Source: Euborellia annulipes
Lineage: Eukaryota > Arthropoda > Insecta > Dermaptera > Anisolabididae
DNA: 64,000 nucleotides
Assembly (NCBI GenBank): GCA_023213315.1
Contig: JAKCPI010014841.1
Span: 1-64,000 of the forward strand
Direction of reading: 5' to 3'
A model generated the notes under the pieces. That model was not told the DNA's origin. It ran no database searches and worked only from the letters and a program-made list of their open reading frames with translations. Numbering within the stretch: position 1 is the first letter of the stretch; each line of letters begins with the position of its first letter. The translations under genes and the position numbers were made by a program. Positions 22,501 to 34,526 of the stretch are shown here, in pieces.

Positions 22501-23763
22501 CAAAAAATTTTGAAATTTGTAATTTTTTCTTATATTTTTGTAAATTTCACTATTTTAGGCAGTTTTTATTTCTAAACGTTCTTCCAAAAACTGAGTAATT
22601 TTTGAGATAATCACTAATTTTTTTTACTTTCTCTTATTTTATCTTTCAAGAAATATTCATCAGATTGAGATTTTGATTTCCTAAATTGTTAGTCCCATAA
22701 AATAAAAAAATTATAAATTATTGAATTTTCCAATTGGTATATTTGGTTCAATATATGTTATATTAAAATGAATTGACAGATATTTGATTTTTAATCAATT
22801 GCACTTTTTTTTTTTTGTTTCAGGTAAGCATCTCGATTACCCATTCTACTTCCCAGAGGATGTTATGGTTTTGACATGATCCCGTGAGTTTGATTGATTA
22901 TTATTATTGTATCAATTGCAATGGATAAAAGTACAAAACTGTAAACCTTTGTAACAGACAATCAAATTAAAAAAAAAAAAGAAATAGTTCGCCAATCACT
23001 TCTCGATAATAATCGAAATATTGATTTGAAATAATTTTTAAAGTATTTTTGGAGATATTGATTCTACCCCATTTAATTTGAATCGCTAGCCATGAACTTC
23101 AATAAATCGATGAAATTTTTTCTTTTTCTATTTTACTCTTGACTAATACAGTCAATAAAATCATTTAAATACAATAGACAAGCATAATTATATTTTTGGC
23201 TCATAAGATTAATTAAAAGTGTATAGATTCCTTTTGTTTTACGAATTTTTTTCATACGATTTGGAAGTTTTTGATAAATAATCAGGTTTTTTAAAATTTT
23301 ACGTCTTGTATGTACCACTGAGTGCTTATAATTAGATAGGCACTATCATAAAACTTCTTAACGCCTAATTTATATCTCACATAGGCACAGTATGTGTTGT
23401 TTGGGATGCCTAGTTCAATGGCGTTACGAAGTTCCATGAAAGTGCCAAAATTTATGCACTGAATGGTATATGATTTCCAAAATAAAAGTCTCATAATTTA
23501 ATATAATAAAAATCATTGTATATCTGTTTTATTTTGCTTAAAGACTCCTGTGAACTTATTTTGATAAATTTATTACTTATTTATTCTTTTAAGTTTGTTT
23601 ACACCTCTCTGAAGCTATTAACATATATTTGCTTCTTATCATTTTAAATATTTGGTTTTTATCAATGATCTTATCTAGTTAAGGAGATACATGTCATTTC
23701 GAATTAAAGCCCTTCAGAGTCCCAAAACAAAAAGAAGAAAATATTACTAAAATTTATTAGTAT
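22501..23763. other. Old repeats, no gene seen
   Basis: 22510-22690 resembles the repeats near 9950 and 2020, and 22618-22640 echoes the family A hairpin (TTTACTTTCTCTTATTTT). The rest is AT-rich without a supported gene. Confidence 0.4.
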
Positions 23764-24040
23764 TAAGTAGGGTCCGACCGAAACAAGATTTTCAGCCGAA
23801 ACCGAATATTCGGCCTCAATCTTAGTTTCGGCCGAAACCGTAACCGAAACTTGTATTTCCTATAAAAATTCTTATCATTTTAACTTTTTTTTTTTTGAAA
23901 TTTTTTCCGTACTGCGGAAAATTTTTTTCTCCCTCAAGTGAAAATCATTTGACCTTTTTTTTTTGCATGCGAGTCTCATCCCATCTTTTCAGACTCAGGT
24001 TTCGGCTACTTTTTGCCCGAAACCGAAACTACGATAATAA
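23764..24040 (+). mobile_element. Non-autonomous element with TTCGGCCGAAAC repeats
   Basis: It begins AGGGTCCGACCGAAAC and contains several copies of the palindromic core TTTCGGCCGAAACCG, plus the TGCGGAAAATTTT and TTTGACCTTTTTTTT strings seen in the hAT MITE at 12271-12669. A related copy lies at 30116-30378. The right end is missing, so no duplication can be tested. The class is probably hAT-like by analogy. Confidence 0.6.
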
Positions 24041-24077
24041 TGAAAAAATATTTATCATGGTTAACAACAAATTCAAA

Positions 24078-24328
24078 GGGGCTTGGAGTAGTTGGTAGCG
24101 TGTCTACCCTCTATACTGAACGTCGCGGGTTCGGACCCCAGGCAGTCCGATAATTTTATTTAAGGCATTTGGATACCAAATGACTTAAATAAGAATGCCT
24201 GGACCCCAATATGTATAATAATCATTAACGGATATCGTTTAAAGTCTTAAAAGTTGCCGAAAAGACTGTGTGAATGTGAGTGTGAATGAGAAAAAAGTGT
24301 GAATGTTTTAAAATTAAAAAAAAAAAAA
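24078..24328 (+). mobile_element. SINE family 1, full length
   Basis: tRNA-like head GGGGCTTGGAGTAGTTGGTA (A-box region) and GCGGGTTCGGACCCCAGGC (B-box region). Then a hairpin TTATTTAAGGCATTTGG / CCAAATGACTTAAATAA, GCCTGGACCCCAAT, ACGGATATCGTT, AGTTGCCGAAAAGACTGTG, GTGAATGAGAAAAAAGTGTG and poly-A. A perfect 12-bp duplication aacaaattcaaa flanks it (24066-24077, 24329-24340). It would be transcribed by Pol III and moved by a LINE in trans; the LINE partner is not identifiable. Confidence 0.93.
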
Positions 24329-24340
24329 AACAAATTCAAA

Positions 24341-25488
24341 TTCAACAGTCAAATTTTTTACAGGACCTCTGATTTGAAAATAAATATTTAAATAATTATA
24401 TATCATGACCACTTATGAAAAACATACGCGACTATTTATTTTCACCTATTTGAATCAATAAATACTCGGTTTAATGTTTTTTTTTTTAATATATCCTTTT
24501 GCTAAAAGAATTCAATTTAATCATAGGGACTATTATTAAATATAAATTTAGAGTAAAATATGGTCGAATTTATTAATCTGTATTTATTATATTAAAACAA
24601 TTCTTTGATCAAGCACCTGATTGAATTATTCAAATTAAGAGCTGTTTATCATTAACTTTCAGGTTTACTTAGCAATAAATCTCTTGCCTTGGAGTTATTA
24701 TCGATACTATCAGTTTCGAAATGCTTTATTATGTTAGTGCGAGTATGGATTTGGTAAGTTTTGCCGGATTTAGAGGAGGATGAAGGGAGGAGGAGGGGTG
24801 GGGGGAGAATCTGATGTGTATTCATTCCTAACACTCTGCATCTAATGCAAAGTCAATGATACGAGCAAGATTTAGTATCAGAGGAAATTTGGTATTTTGG
24901 CTCAAAAGAGAAGCAGAGAGATGGAAGTAGGGAAGGATTGAATATATTATAATATATGATAACCGCAATAGAGGATATCTATTATCATAGAGAATATTGT
25001 TTAGATTTATCAGTTTTGGAAAATCATTTCATAGTCGAGTATAAATTATTTTAATTTTATATTTCTATAAACTTTAAAAAGATTTTTATAATTGAATTTT
25101 AGTTTTTATTCATTTGCCAAATAAAATATTGATAATTAATTTCCCATTCAACAAAGGGATTTGATTTCCTTTAGTAATATACTGTACATTGATAGGTTAT
25201 TGATTGCTGTTTAGTTCGTGTTTAGTTTATGGAAAGTAGAAACTAGAGAAAGTAGATAAAATGACTAATGCATTGAATAATTTCTCCAACCCGTTATATA
25301 AGAATTAATTACAATTATATCAATATTAAATATTTCTTGAATAAAAATAAAATTCTTGATTATTTTGAGATTTTGGCCATGTAACAAGTGTGTCACTTTA
25401 GAAATATGTCAGAGCATTTAATTCCTTAGTATCATAAATAATGATAACATAAGTAGGAGGGGAGGTGGGGGCATTTATGCCTTATATT
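24341..25488. other. No gene seen
   Basis: AT-rich, with a G/A-rich stretch at 24774-24810 that makes a spurious Pro/Ser-rich frame on the minus strand. Confidence 0.45.
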
Positions 25489-26310
25489 ATATATCGCCTG
25501 CCCACGGGGCTTGGAGTAGTTGGTAGCGTGTCTACCTTCTATACCAAACGTCGCGGGTTCGGACCCCAGGCAGTCCGATAATTTTATTTAAGGCATTTGG
25601 ATACCAAATGACTTAAATAAAAAAATGCCTGGACCCCAATATGTATAATAATCATTAACGGATATCGTTTAAAGTCTTAAATGGCTTAAGTTGCCGAAAA
25701 GACTGTATGAATTAGTGTGTGAATGTCAGCGTGAATGAGAAAAAAGTGTGAATGTTTTTTAATTAAAAAAAAAAATATATCGCCTGCTCAGAATCATAGT
25801 ACCGAAAGTTGAAAGTCCGAAATTCAACAATACGAAGAAAGGCGTTTTAAAGTTTTATAAACATGGGCCTATATCGATCCTGTTATGCAATAGTGTGTCA
25901 AGCGCCAAAAAAAATTAAAAATTGAGTTAAGCACGGAATATTGTTTCAAATGCTATAATTAATAGTATTTTTTATGAAATATGTTCTAAAAAAATTTTTA
26001 TTTTATGTTACTTGCACAATTGACAAAAAAAAATTATATATCAATACAATCCAAACGAAACAAAAAACTTGAATGTTAATTTTCTCAAATCTCGGTAGCT
26101 GGCGCTTGACACACTAATGCGTAACAGGGTCCATATTTTTAAATAGCCGGGTAACAAATGAATAGGCCAAAATCAATAGCAAATCATTTAAATATATTTT
26201 TGCCACTTTGGTACTCAAAAGAGAAGACGTTTTAACAACGTTTCGAAGGCAGAATCTCAAAAATTGAATTTTCGGACTTTCGCCAGTATGATTCTCAGCA
26301 GGCGATATAA
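25489..26310. repeat. Foldback element interrupted by a SINE
   Basis: Inverted arms of about 120-150 bp. The left arm has ATATATCGCCTGCTCAGAAT, TAGTACCGAAAGTTGAAAG and AATAGTGTGTCAAGCGCC. The right arm in reverse has TATATCGCCTGCTGAGAATC, GGCGAAAGTCCGAAAATTC and ATTAGTGTGTCAAGCGCC. The SINE at 25502-25774 landed within the first 13 bp of the left end and duplicated them, so the foldback is older. Confidence 0.8.
25502..25774 (+). mobile_element. SINE family 1, full length, nested in foldback
   Basis: Head CCCACGGGGCTTGGAGTAGT, B-box GGGTTCGGACCCC, hairpin, GCCTGGACCCCAATATG, GCCGAAAAGACTGTATG and a poly-A tail. A perfect 13-bp duplication atatatcgcctgc (25489-25501, 25775-25787) was made from the end of the foldback. 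It is close in sequence to the 24078 copy, including the shared ATTTAAGGCATTTGG hairpin variant. Confidence 0.93.
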
Positions 26311-27607
26311 TAATAAAAAACAATTAGTGAAAAAAATAATATAATTAAGGCGTTTGAAGTTGAAAAATTAAACATGAACGGATTTCTCCAACCAATTATA
26401 TAAGTACTAGTCACGCCGTCCGCCTTCGGCGAGTTTCGGATCTAGTCAACCCAATTGTCCCAACATAAGCAAATATGAATATTATTTGCTTAATATGAAT
26501 ATCCAAAGATTGTAAATACCAGTCTTAGATGGACCACTCGCATTATTTTATTTTGCAAATATTTACGTAGGCATAACGCCTTGTGACTTGCATACAAAAC
26601 ACTCGCTTGTAGGCTTCCCTGAAAAATAATTATTACACATTGTTTTGGCAAATCATATTTTTGAATTAAAACTGACTAAACGTTAAAAAAGTCGAAAAAT
26701 TTACAAAATTAATTGACGAGAAAGTGGTCCATCTAATGATGGATCTTCAGATATACCTATGTAAGTTGCCCAGCGATAATTTCTAATATTATTTACTAAT
26801 AGTTTATTTGAGGTGGCCTAACTTCCGGGATAATAATACAATTTTTTTTTCGAATATAGTTTCTGAGACCTATAGGCTAAATAGCCCAAATGAAAAACGA
26901 AGTTCATAAAATATTTTCCTTTTCCTTACTCCCCAAAGATAGAAGGCAATCAGTTATTCTAACTGAAGTGGAATGAACGATCTTTCTCAAGTTAGCGAAG
27001 TTTTATAAGTATAATTAAGGTTAATAACTTTGTAACATCTCTCTTTAAAATCCATTCATGCCTATCAAACGTCTAAAATGAATGATAAATAGAGGTTAAG
27101 TAATCCTCTTCAAATATTAACTTAAGAGCCAAATAAATAGAGCGCTGTTTTAATATAATAATAAATTCCCATATCAAGATTTCCTTTTTTGATTTAGTAC
27201 TAATTATATTGTTATACAGTATTATTCTTATAAACAAAACAAATATTTTTAAAATAAACATTCATTCTCCAATCTTAAACATTACTTACATTTTCGATGT
27301 TTACTTTATAAACAACATAAAAAATCGATAAAAGCTATCCAATAATATAAAACGAAAACAAATTTTAATATTAGAAATACAAACGAAAAAAAATTTAATC
27401 TCCGATTAATGAAAGAGAATAATTCCAAGTTTATTTTAAGAACTGCTAATTCTAATTACATCCTTTTAATTATCCTTAATTATCATTAAAGTTTAAATAG
27501 TGCAATTATGAATGGCCGAGTTCATTCATCAATTATACTAAACTATCAAGTAGATTTTTTTTAAGAGGACAATTGTTTCTTGCGTGATTATTAAGTTTTT
27601 TATTGAC
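26311..27607. other. No gene seen; small GC-rich motif
   Basis: 26414-26437 (CCGTCCGCCTTCGGCGAGTT) repeats a motif from 14400. The remainder is AT-rich and shows no gene. Confidence 0.45.
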
Positions 27608-27706
27608 CTGGTATCCAAATGGCTTAAATAAAATCATCGGACTGCCTGGGTCCGAACCCGCGCCGTTTGTATAGGAGGGAGGCGCTCTACCTACTACGCC
27701 GAAAAG
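27608..27706 (-). mobile_element. SINE family 1, 5' head fragment
   Basis: Contains only the half hairpin (TGGTATCCAAATGGCTTAAA), GGACTGCCTGGGTCCGAACC and the tRNA-like head (GAGGCGCTCTACCTACTACG). The 3' tail is absent, the opposite of the usual 5' truncation. Confidence 0.7.
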
Positions 27707-28154
27707 ACTTAAAAAAACAAATTATTAATATAGATATTTTGACCTCAAATCTTAAGTAAATTAATTTTTTCTTATGTCCTCGATTTTATCAATATTTTTT
27801 GTGAAATAAGATCCAGGTGTATATATTTATTTTTAAAAATTATCATAGGAAATGGTTAACCCAGGCATGATGTAATCCATCAAATTTGACATCGCCCCAG
27901 TGATGTTTTGGGAGCCGTTAGGATATCATATTGCTGACAAATGACACCCAGGCTGGAATTGCCTCCCCGCCTCGCTGGGGGCCACATATATATATACTAC
28001 ACGAAAAGCGATTAGGCCTGGCACTCTGGAATGTCAAATAATAAAATCATCCACAAAACAAAATATCCCTCTATTTCTGTTTTATTCTCGTTTCATGTCC
28101 GATTACGCTCTTGACATCCTAGATTTTAAAATTCCTCCTAATCAGATCTATTCT
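27707..28154. other. Unassigned
   Basis: 27900-27990 is GC-richer (CCTCCCCGCCTCGCTGGGGG) without a recognisable family. No gene. Confidence 0.4.
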
Positions 28155-28222
28155 AAGGGCGGATTCAAAGGGGGTTTACCCCCCCCCCCCTCCCCCGAGA
28201 ATAGAGAAAATATTTTTTTTTT
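28155..28222 (-). mobile_element. hAT-type MITE fragment (GGCGGATCC family)
   Basis: TAAGGGCGGATTCAAAGGG, then C-rich sequence and CCGAGAATAGAGAAAATATT, matching the first 65 bp of the 32110 and 15582 copies. The rest was replaced by the adjacent foldback arm. Confidence 0.7.
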
Positions 28223-28433
28223 GTAGTAAGGAAGAAAGAAAAGAGCGATTGCAGCTAGGTTTATTTCGTTTAATAATCACTTCAAGCCGACGTTTCGGTC
28301 AGATATACGACCATCATCAGGGCTGAAGCGTATCAACAAAATTCCCCAAAATGTCGAATGGCACAATCGTACAACTTATTTGTTGCCATTTCATAAGGAC
28401 CAATAGGCTATGCGAGTCAAGGTTAGATTGAAT
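28223..28433. repeat. Single arm of the hammerhead-bearing foldback
   Basis: Nearly identical to 63598-63810, from GTAGTAAGGAAGAAAGAAAA to GTCAAGGTTAGATTGA. The 63.6 kb copy continues into its mirror image, whereas this one stops at the symmetry centre. It therefore exists as one arm only. Confidence 0.85.
28280..28328 (-). ncRNA. Hammerhead-ribozyme-like motif, intact core
   Basis: Minus strand: CTTCAGCC, CTGATGA, T, GGTC-loop-GACC, GAAA, CGTC, GGCTTGAAG. Stem I is CTTCA/TGAAG plus GCC/GGC with one bulged T. Stem II is GGTC/GACC. ACGT is self-complementary and could form a two-molecule stem III, with C at the cleavage position. An extra T after CTGATGA departs from the consensus. Catalysis is inferred, not shown. 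Confidence 0.55.
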
Positions 28434-28700
28434 CTTAGCTGTTAAAACTTTGTTTAGAGAATAGTATTTTTTAACGCTGGGCTGTCAGATAGGCTTACTA
28501 GATTGAAAATAAAAAATCATTAGATGGATCGTTAACATTTGGTGCTAAAAAGTAAAGTGTTAACATCGCTGTTAAAATTTTGTTTAGAGAATAGCATTTT
28601 TTAACGCTGATTTTATATCTTTACTTTTAACACTCATTTGTTGACGCTAAATTTTAACGTTTGTTTTTAGAGAATAGTCTTATTAATAAACATAAACCTA
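28434..28700. repeat. Short direct repeats, GCTGTTAAAA unit
   Basis: GCTGTTAAAACTTTGTTTAG and AGAATAGTATTTTTTAACGC (28438-28480) recur at 28571-28612 with few changes. Further partial and inverted echoes lie at 28620-28680. Function unknown. Confidence 0.6.
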
Positions 28701-29037
28701 AAATGTTATGTTAATATGTAGGCTATATTCTTTCGTGAATTTTCATCCCTATCTTGAATACTAAAAGAACCGCAGTTTATAAATTCATAAATATTATTTC
28801 TTTCCATTTTTTTTTAATAAAATTTTATCGACGCCATTCCTTACACATGATGCTGGTTTTCTTGCGCACTTACAAGTCAGCCTATCTTTTACTTTATTTC
28901 TTATTTTTAATACTATTCTCCTCTAAATACCGGAAACCCTCTGTAAACACCCAGAAACCGTCCGTTAATTCAAGGTGTCGAATTTTTATTTTAAACAAAT
29001 CAACTATCTACAGTATATCAGCCGGCAATTTAATCTA

Positions 29038-29504
29038 AAGGCGGCTACACACCTAACTGCAAACTTGACAAGAATGCATCTTTTTGTACAAGCAAACTGT
29101 AGCGTCTGTAGGAGAATTTGGCGCAATCATTTTATTTGTGCAAGCCGCTTGATGATCGATTGAATTTTAATCATGCACAAGCATATTTGCGCAAACAAAA
29201 GTCTCCGCCATTTATAGACCTCTTGACATTTGATATTTATTTAATAGGCCTATATATTAATTCATTTAAAATTTCAATTTAAATATTAATATTTATTGTG
29301 TCTTTGTTTAAAGTAACTATTTCTTGTTATCTTCGAATAAATAACCTTCCGAGTTTGACATTTTTAGGTTAATTTTCAGCATAAGCTGTTTTTTGCACAT
29401 CATTCTTGTGCCGTGTGGCGCCGAGGGGAAATTGTGCATGCAGGTACAAAAATATTGTATACCTGCATGATTTTCAAGTTTGCAGTTACTTGTGTAGCTG
29501 CCTT
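29038..29504. mobile_element. MITE with 31-bp inverted ends
   Basis: Left end AAGGCGGCTACACACCTAAC then TGCAAACTTGA. The right end in reverse is AAGGCAGCTACACAAGTAAC then TGCAAACTTGA. A second inner pair involves CATGCACAAG / GTGCATGCAGG. The target duplication is not clear (flanks TCTA and AATG). The superfamily is undetermined. Frames in it are not transposase. Confidence 0.75.
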
Positions 29505-30115
29505 AATGCTACTTAGAGAAAATATTCTCATCTTCATAGCCTGTTCCTTGATTAGATGCCGTAATTTAGGCTAAATCCTTCTAGAAGATCAAAGCAAAAC
29601 CTTTTAAATTTGTCATATTTAAAATAAAAAGAAAGAAAATATAATATAATATTGGCGTCCTCGCAGAGTGGAATTAAAGGAGAAGAAAGAAAAAAACATT
29701 TTATAGAAAGAGTTTAAATAGCTTTAGATGCCGAAAAATATCTAAAATGTAAATTAAGAGGTGTGAATTCGCATTTAAATTCAATGAGTTCATAAATTAT
29801 TTCACTCTTGAGTGAGTGGAATATTACTGTATTTTAAATATAAACAGATTAAAGTGTTAGATAAATATAATAAAGAGCTTTGAAGAAAGTTGTAATTCAA
29901 ATTTATTTTGAATCTAAAACAAACACATCAACAAATTCAATATTTCATTGACATGTTTGTTTCATTCTGATGGATAAATGGATTTCGATATGCATTAAAT
30001 AATTAAAATAATTGGGTTTTAGAATTTATTTGTTCGTTCTGCACTGATTGCTAAAGGGTGGGTTGTAAATTTAGAATTCATATGGGAAATTTCAATATTT
30101 AATTATTTTTTTTTA
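29505..30115. other. No gene seen
   Basis: AT-rich DNA without recognised features. Confidence 0.45.
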
Positions 30116-30378
30116 AATCATATCCTGACAAGATTTTCAGCCGAAACCTAAACCGAATTTCGGCTTCAATCTTAGTTTCGGCCGAAACCGATACTTGTAT
30201 TTCCTATACAAAATTCATATCACTTTACTTTCTTTTTTACTTTTCCCCTCTTGCGAAAATTATTTGACCTTTTTTTTGTGTGCCCATATTTTCAAACTCT
30301 GGTTTCGGCTGGTTTTTGGCCGAAACCAGGATTTTTGGCTCAAACTGGCGAAACCGAAACTTCAGTCGGTTCCTAGTT
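30116..30378 (+). mobile_element. TTCGGCCGAAAC element, second copy
   Basis: ACAAGATTTTCAGCCGAAAC, CTTAGTTTCGGCCGAAACCG, CTTGTATTTCCTATA, TGCGAAAATTATTTGACC, GGTTTCGGCTGGTTTTTGGC and CGAAACCGAAACTTCAGTCG. The order matches 23764-24040 but this copy retains the right half. No clear duplication was identified. Confidence 0.65.
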
Positions 30379-30880
30379 TTTACAAATTGTTTTAATTATA
30401 TTTTTGATGTGATTAATATTATTTTGGAGCCATATGAACGACAAAATTTTTGATAATGGAAAATATTACGATTTTATATTCAAATAAAAAAAATACCGAG
30501 AGGATCTTTGCCATAAAATTACAAAAAAAAAATCATGAAATTGTTGAGATTAAGTTAATTTTTTGTCAAATTTTGTACGATTTGAAATGAAATGCCTCAG
30601 TTATAGTCTAATTTAAATAATTGACTAATCAATTTAAAAAATATAAATATATAAAACTTTTTTATTTCTACAAAAAAAAAAAAAATTTTGGGAAATGGAT
30701 CGCCTGGATAGCCCCCCTTTTCCGTGGATTTATGTCTAAATATCTAATAATAACAAATAGGATGACTGCCGTGTGGTCTTTGAAAAGTCAGCTTGAAATA
30801 ATAAAAAAACTTGGGCCAAATAAATGTTTATTTTTTTATTCAATTCGAATGGTAAAATAAATTAAGTTTCAACCCTCTTT
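30379..30880. other. No gene seen
   Basis: AT-rich DNA; a short frame at 30621-30860 shows no domain. Confidence 0.45.
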
Positions 30881-30890
30881 ATTTCCCTTC

Positions 30891-31126
30891 TTGCCCTCGG
30901 GGCATGGCGTAGAGGTTAGCGTGCTAACCTCATATACCAAACGTCGCGGGTTCGGACCCCAGGCAGTCCGATGATTTTATTTAAGCCAATTGGATACCAA
31001 ATGGCTTAAATAAGAATGCCTGGACCCCATATATATATATTTATCAATAACGGATATCGTAAAAAGTCTTATATGGCCTGAGTTGCCGAAAAGACTGTGT
31101 GAATGTGTGTGTGATTGTGAGTGTGA
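30891..31126 (+). mobile_element. SINE family 1, no poly-A tail
   Basis: Head CCCTCGGGGCATGGCGTAGA, a variant TGCTAACCTCATATACC, B-box GGGTTCGGACCCCAG, hairpin TTATTTAAGCCAATTGG / CCAAATGGCTTAAATAA, and body to GTGTGATTGTGAGTGTGA. An 8-bp duplication atttccct (30881-30888, 31127-31134) suggests insertion without, or after loss of, the A tail. Confidence 0.85.
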
Positions 31127-31134
31127 ATTTCCCT

Positions 31135-32014
31135 ACTTTCAATTAGCATATTAGGTATAGATGAATCTTAGACCACTATTTTTATATTTTAAACCTTTGT
31201 AAGTGAATTTATAAAATTCCATAAAGCTTTTCAGCTATTATACTATATTTTACTATTATCATTGATTAACTTTTTACAGGCCATTCGACTATGTACTATA
31301 AAATAGAACTTTTGAAGAGACAAAGATGATTGCTGATTCTTAATGTGTCCAGCATTCTAAGTTAAACTTTGAAAACTCTCAAGGAATATCTTAGTTAACA
31401 AAGATAACAAAAGACATGTCTTTATTAAAATTCATTTCCTAAATAAAATTAAAAATTGGTATCCAAATGATTTAAATAAATATTCATCGAACTGCCATTT
31501 TAAGTTATATAATAGGAGTTTTTGAGATAAAAAAATAATTAAAAAATTAATTGAAACAAGATCAAGATTTCTTTAAGAGAGATTCATGTTTTAATGAAAT
31601 TCTATTACTTTTCTACCTTCATTGTGCCAAATAAATGAAGTGTTTTCTTTCAAACACATGTGTCCTCTCCTCACTTGGTATTTCTACTTACTTTTATTAA
31701 AAACAAAAAAGAAAACAGAAATTCAACCAGCCATTTGGAATGTATTACGTATAACTTTTAATTAATTTACAAAAAAAAAAATCTTCTCTTTCTTAAGCTT
31801 TTATTAAAACTACACTCCATAAAAAGTTTTGGCATGTTTATTCATTATTCCTTAAATTTTTGTTTTTGTTAAATAAATATTATCGGAGATGTATTTAATT
31901 TTTGTAAAGTTATAATAAAAGCTTCTGCCATAATAAACAAAACTTTGAACTGACATTGTTTTAATTTTGTTAATTCACTCGCGAATGTTAATTCACTTAA
32001 TAACAGATAATAAA
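31135..32014. other. AT-rich region with a SINE 1 hairpin fragment
   Basis: 31456-31494 (TTGGTATCCAAATGATTTAA, then ATCGAACTGCC) is a minus-strand scrap of SINE 1 hairpin. No gene seen. Confidence 0.5.
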
Positions 32015-32431
32015 GTTTTTTTTTTTTCTCATTCACACTCATATTCACACAGTCTTTTCGGCAACTCAGTTCATAAAACACTTTGACGATAACCGTTATT
32101 ATTTATAATCAAGGGCGGATACAAGGAAGGGGGGTAAAGGGGTAATTACCCCCCCCCCCCAGATTTGAAAAAAAAATACTTTCTTTTCGAAAAAAAATTT
32201 ATTTTTAATGTAAAATTTTAAAAATTAAAACTTAAAAATTTGATTTATATTTATATTCTGGCAAACAAGTACAGAATGCGCCTTTAAATTAGCGAAATTA
32301 AGAAAAAATAGTGTGCTGTGCGACGAGTCACACCATATTACCCCCCCCCCCCGAGAAACACCTCTGGATCCGCCCTTGTTTATAATATCTATTGTGGATC
32401 CAGGCATTTCTATTTAAGCCATTTGGGATAA
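32015..32431 (-). mobile_element. SINE family 1 copy split by a hAT MITE
   Basis: Poly-T, CTCATTCACACTCATATTC, CAGTCTTTTCGGCAACTCAG and ACGATAACCGTTATT lie left of 32109. GGATCCAGGCATTTCTATTT and AAGCCATTTGG follow after 32387. The MITE at 32110-32378 interrupts it, so the SINE is older. It lacks the tRNA-like head. Confidence 0.85.
32110..32378 (-). mobile_element. hAT-type MITE (GGCGGATCC family) inside a SINE
   Basis: CAAGGGCGGATACAAGG ... TCTGGATCCGCCCTTG with a perfect 8-bp duplication tttataat at 32102-32109 and 32379-32386. It is the best-preserved member in the window, and joining the SINE halves across it restores the SINE order exactly. Confidence 0.95.
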
Positions 32432-34526
32432 TAAAGTAATTTTTATTTTTGTTTCTAAATATAAATTAATTTCCCCTCCCTTGACTCATTCTAATTACTA
32501 ATTAATTATTTCAAATTTGGGAATGTGCATTTTCAGGTATTTGGTTCCATCTTTGTTTAAATAATCCTAACAAATTGTTTATATATTATGAATTTACATT
32601 TCCTAGAAGACGTCTAAAACGAACAAATCTCTCTAAATAAACGCTAACGAAACACATAATTTAGTTGTGTTGATCAATATTAATTTGCATCTGCTTTGGA
32701 AATATTTACATTGATAATATATTAAACTGTCAATTATATTCGAAAGGATCCATCTTTTCTATTAAAATAGAAAAATAGCTGCCTCGTATCATTAACTTGT
32801 TTAATTGATGTGCGGATGATAAATATGATAAATATTTATTAAGAAAAGTACTACCGGTATCTCACTAACCCTATTCAAAAGGTCTAATCGATTCTTTCCA
32901 ACCGTCTATTTCTCATTAGAAAATAAATGAAAGTACTTTAAAAGAATAATTGAAAAATTTTTTTACATAAATTTTATTGCCTAAGACGGTAATAAGGTTC
33001 ATTATTATTTTCTTTTCTTTTTTATTTAAAAATTTGTCTATTTAGGCATTAGACAATTCACCAAAATATAATGTACGGAAATTACTTTATTAAATAAAAT
33101 TTTCGTAAACTCTTGATAAAAGAAATTGTCTTGAGAAATGTGTATAAAATTTATACATTAAATTTGAAATCGTATCTTTTCCATTATAAAACTAATTATG
33201 CCAAGGCTGGTTAGTGTAAAGCAGTGTATAATTAATTATAATATATATAAACAATTGAATGAAGAAAGGAAGAAGAAAAATAAATAAATAAGGAGTAAAA
33301 TAAATAAATAAGCATGAAGAGGAAGCGAGAGTCCAAAGTTTGCAAACACATTCTTAAATTAATTAAACTGAGAATAAAAGCCATTAGGGTGAGGCTTACA
33401 ATTTCTCCGGTTTTTCAATTAATAAATGACTCCCTCCCCCGTGTGTACGCGAAGTAAAAAATACATTGTCGATATTAATAATCCTAATAGCTAAGGGGTA
33501 GGAATTCGGATTTTGAGATTAAATCAATTGAATACCAATTCGTATAAATATAATAAATACGCTTGGTTCATATCTATATGGCACGAAAATATTTAAAGAA
33601 AAAAAAAACTCGTAATCAACTCCTAAAACATAGTATCTGAGAGAATTCTTTTTAGTGATATAAAATAATAAATAATTTATTTTATCGAAGCCAAGTTAGA
33701 GAACATAAATAATTTTTCTCTCATGTATAGACAGGCCCAGAGTGGGAGGCACTGAGTTGCAATCCCCGGGGCTGTTATTGAATTTTTTATTTGTTTGTAA
33801 GCTTATTTGTTTTATAAATCATTCGGAAAAAAAAAATTATAAAAAAATATAAACAAAATGCACATATTGATATTGCTTTCATTTTTTTCTTTTAATAAAG
33901 ATGCCATTTTAGTTTGAAATATTGTATTGGCCAGTATGGGAAACTTTTTTAAATGAACGAACCGAATACTATAAGTATTACATATACTAATACTAATTTA
34001 TAATATTATCATCATAAAACACCCAGCTACATTATTAACACAAAATCTAAAATGTTATAATACCTCAATTTTTTCAATTTGTTTGTTTTTAAGATAAAGT
34101 ACATAAAATTGCAAAATTTAAGGGAATATTGTTCCTATTGCATTGAAAATTTATTATTTTATATTATAAGGGGGTTTTTAAAATTTCAAAATTTAAACAG
34201 AAAAAAAAATTTAAAAACGCAGTAAAGATCTTTAATCCCTATCCATATACCAGGATCTTTGAATTCAAGCATTAATAACTTAATGATGGGTAAGAAGCCC
34301 ATATACAAGGAGAGCATCATGTGCCTCGTCCTACTGATGGTCAATTTTAAAATGATTTTTCAGCAGAAAAATTGAACTGCCAAAATTTTAAACTATAAAA
34401 TCAATAACATATCCAATAAATATATACAGTATATCGTTTTATTAATAACAATTTTTAAACCCTAACAGAATAAAATGATCATATTTATTTTATTTATTGT
34501 GATGATAAGAAATATTTTCAAGTTCA
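32432..34526. other. No gene seen
   Basis: About 2 kb of AT-rich DNA. I found no domain, SINE, hAT end or palindrome here. 33735-33775 is a short GC-richer patch. Confidence 0.45.

Noticed and set aside
24078..24150. tRNA gene
   Set aside because: A- and B-box-like strings are present, but the sequence continues into the SINE body and poly-A and is flanked by a target-site duplication; same for the other copies and for 20127-20288.
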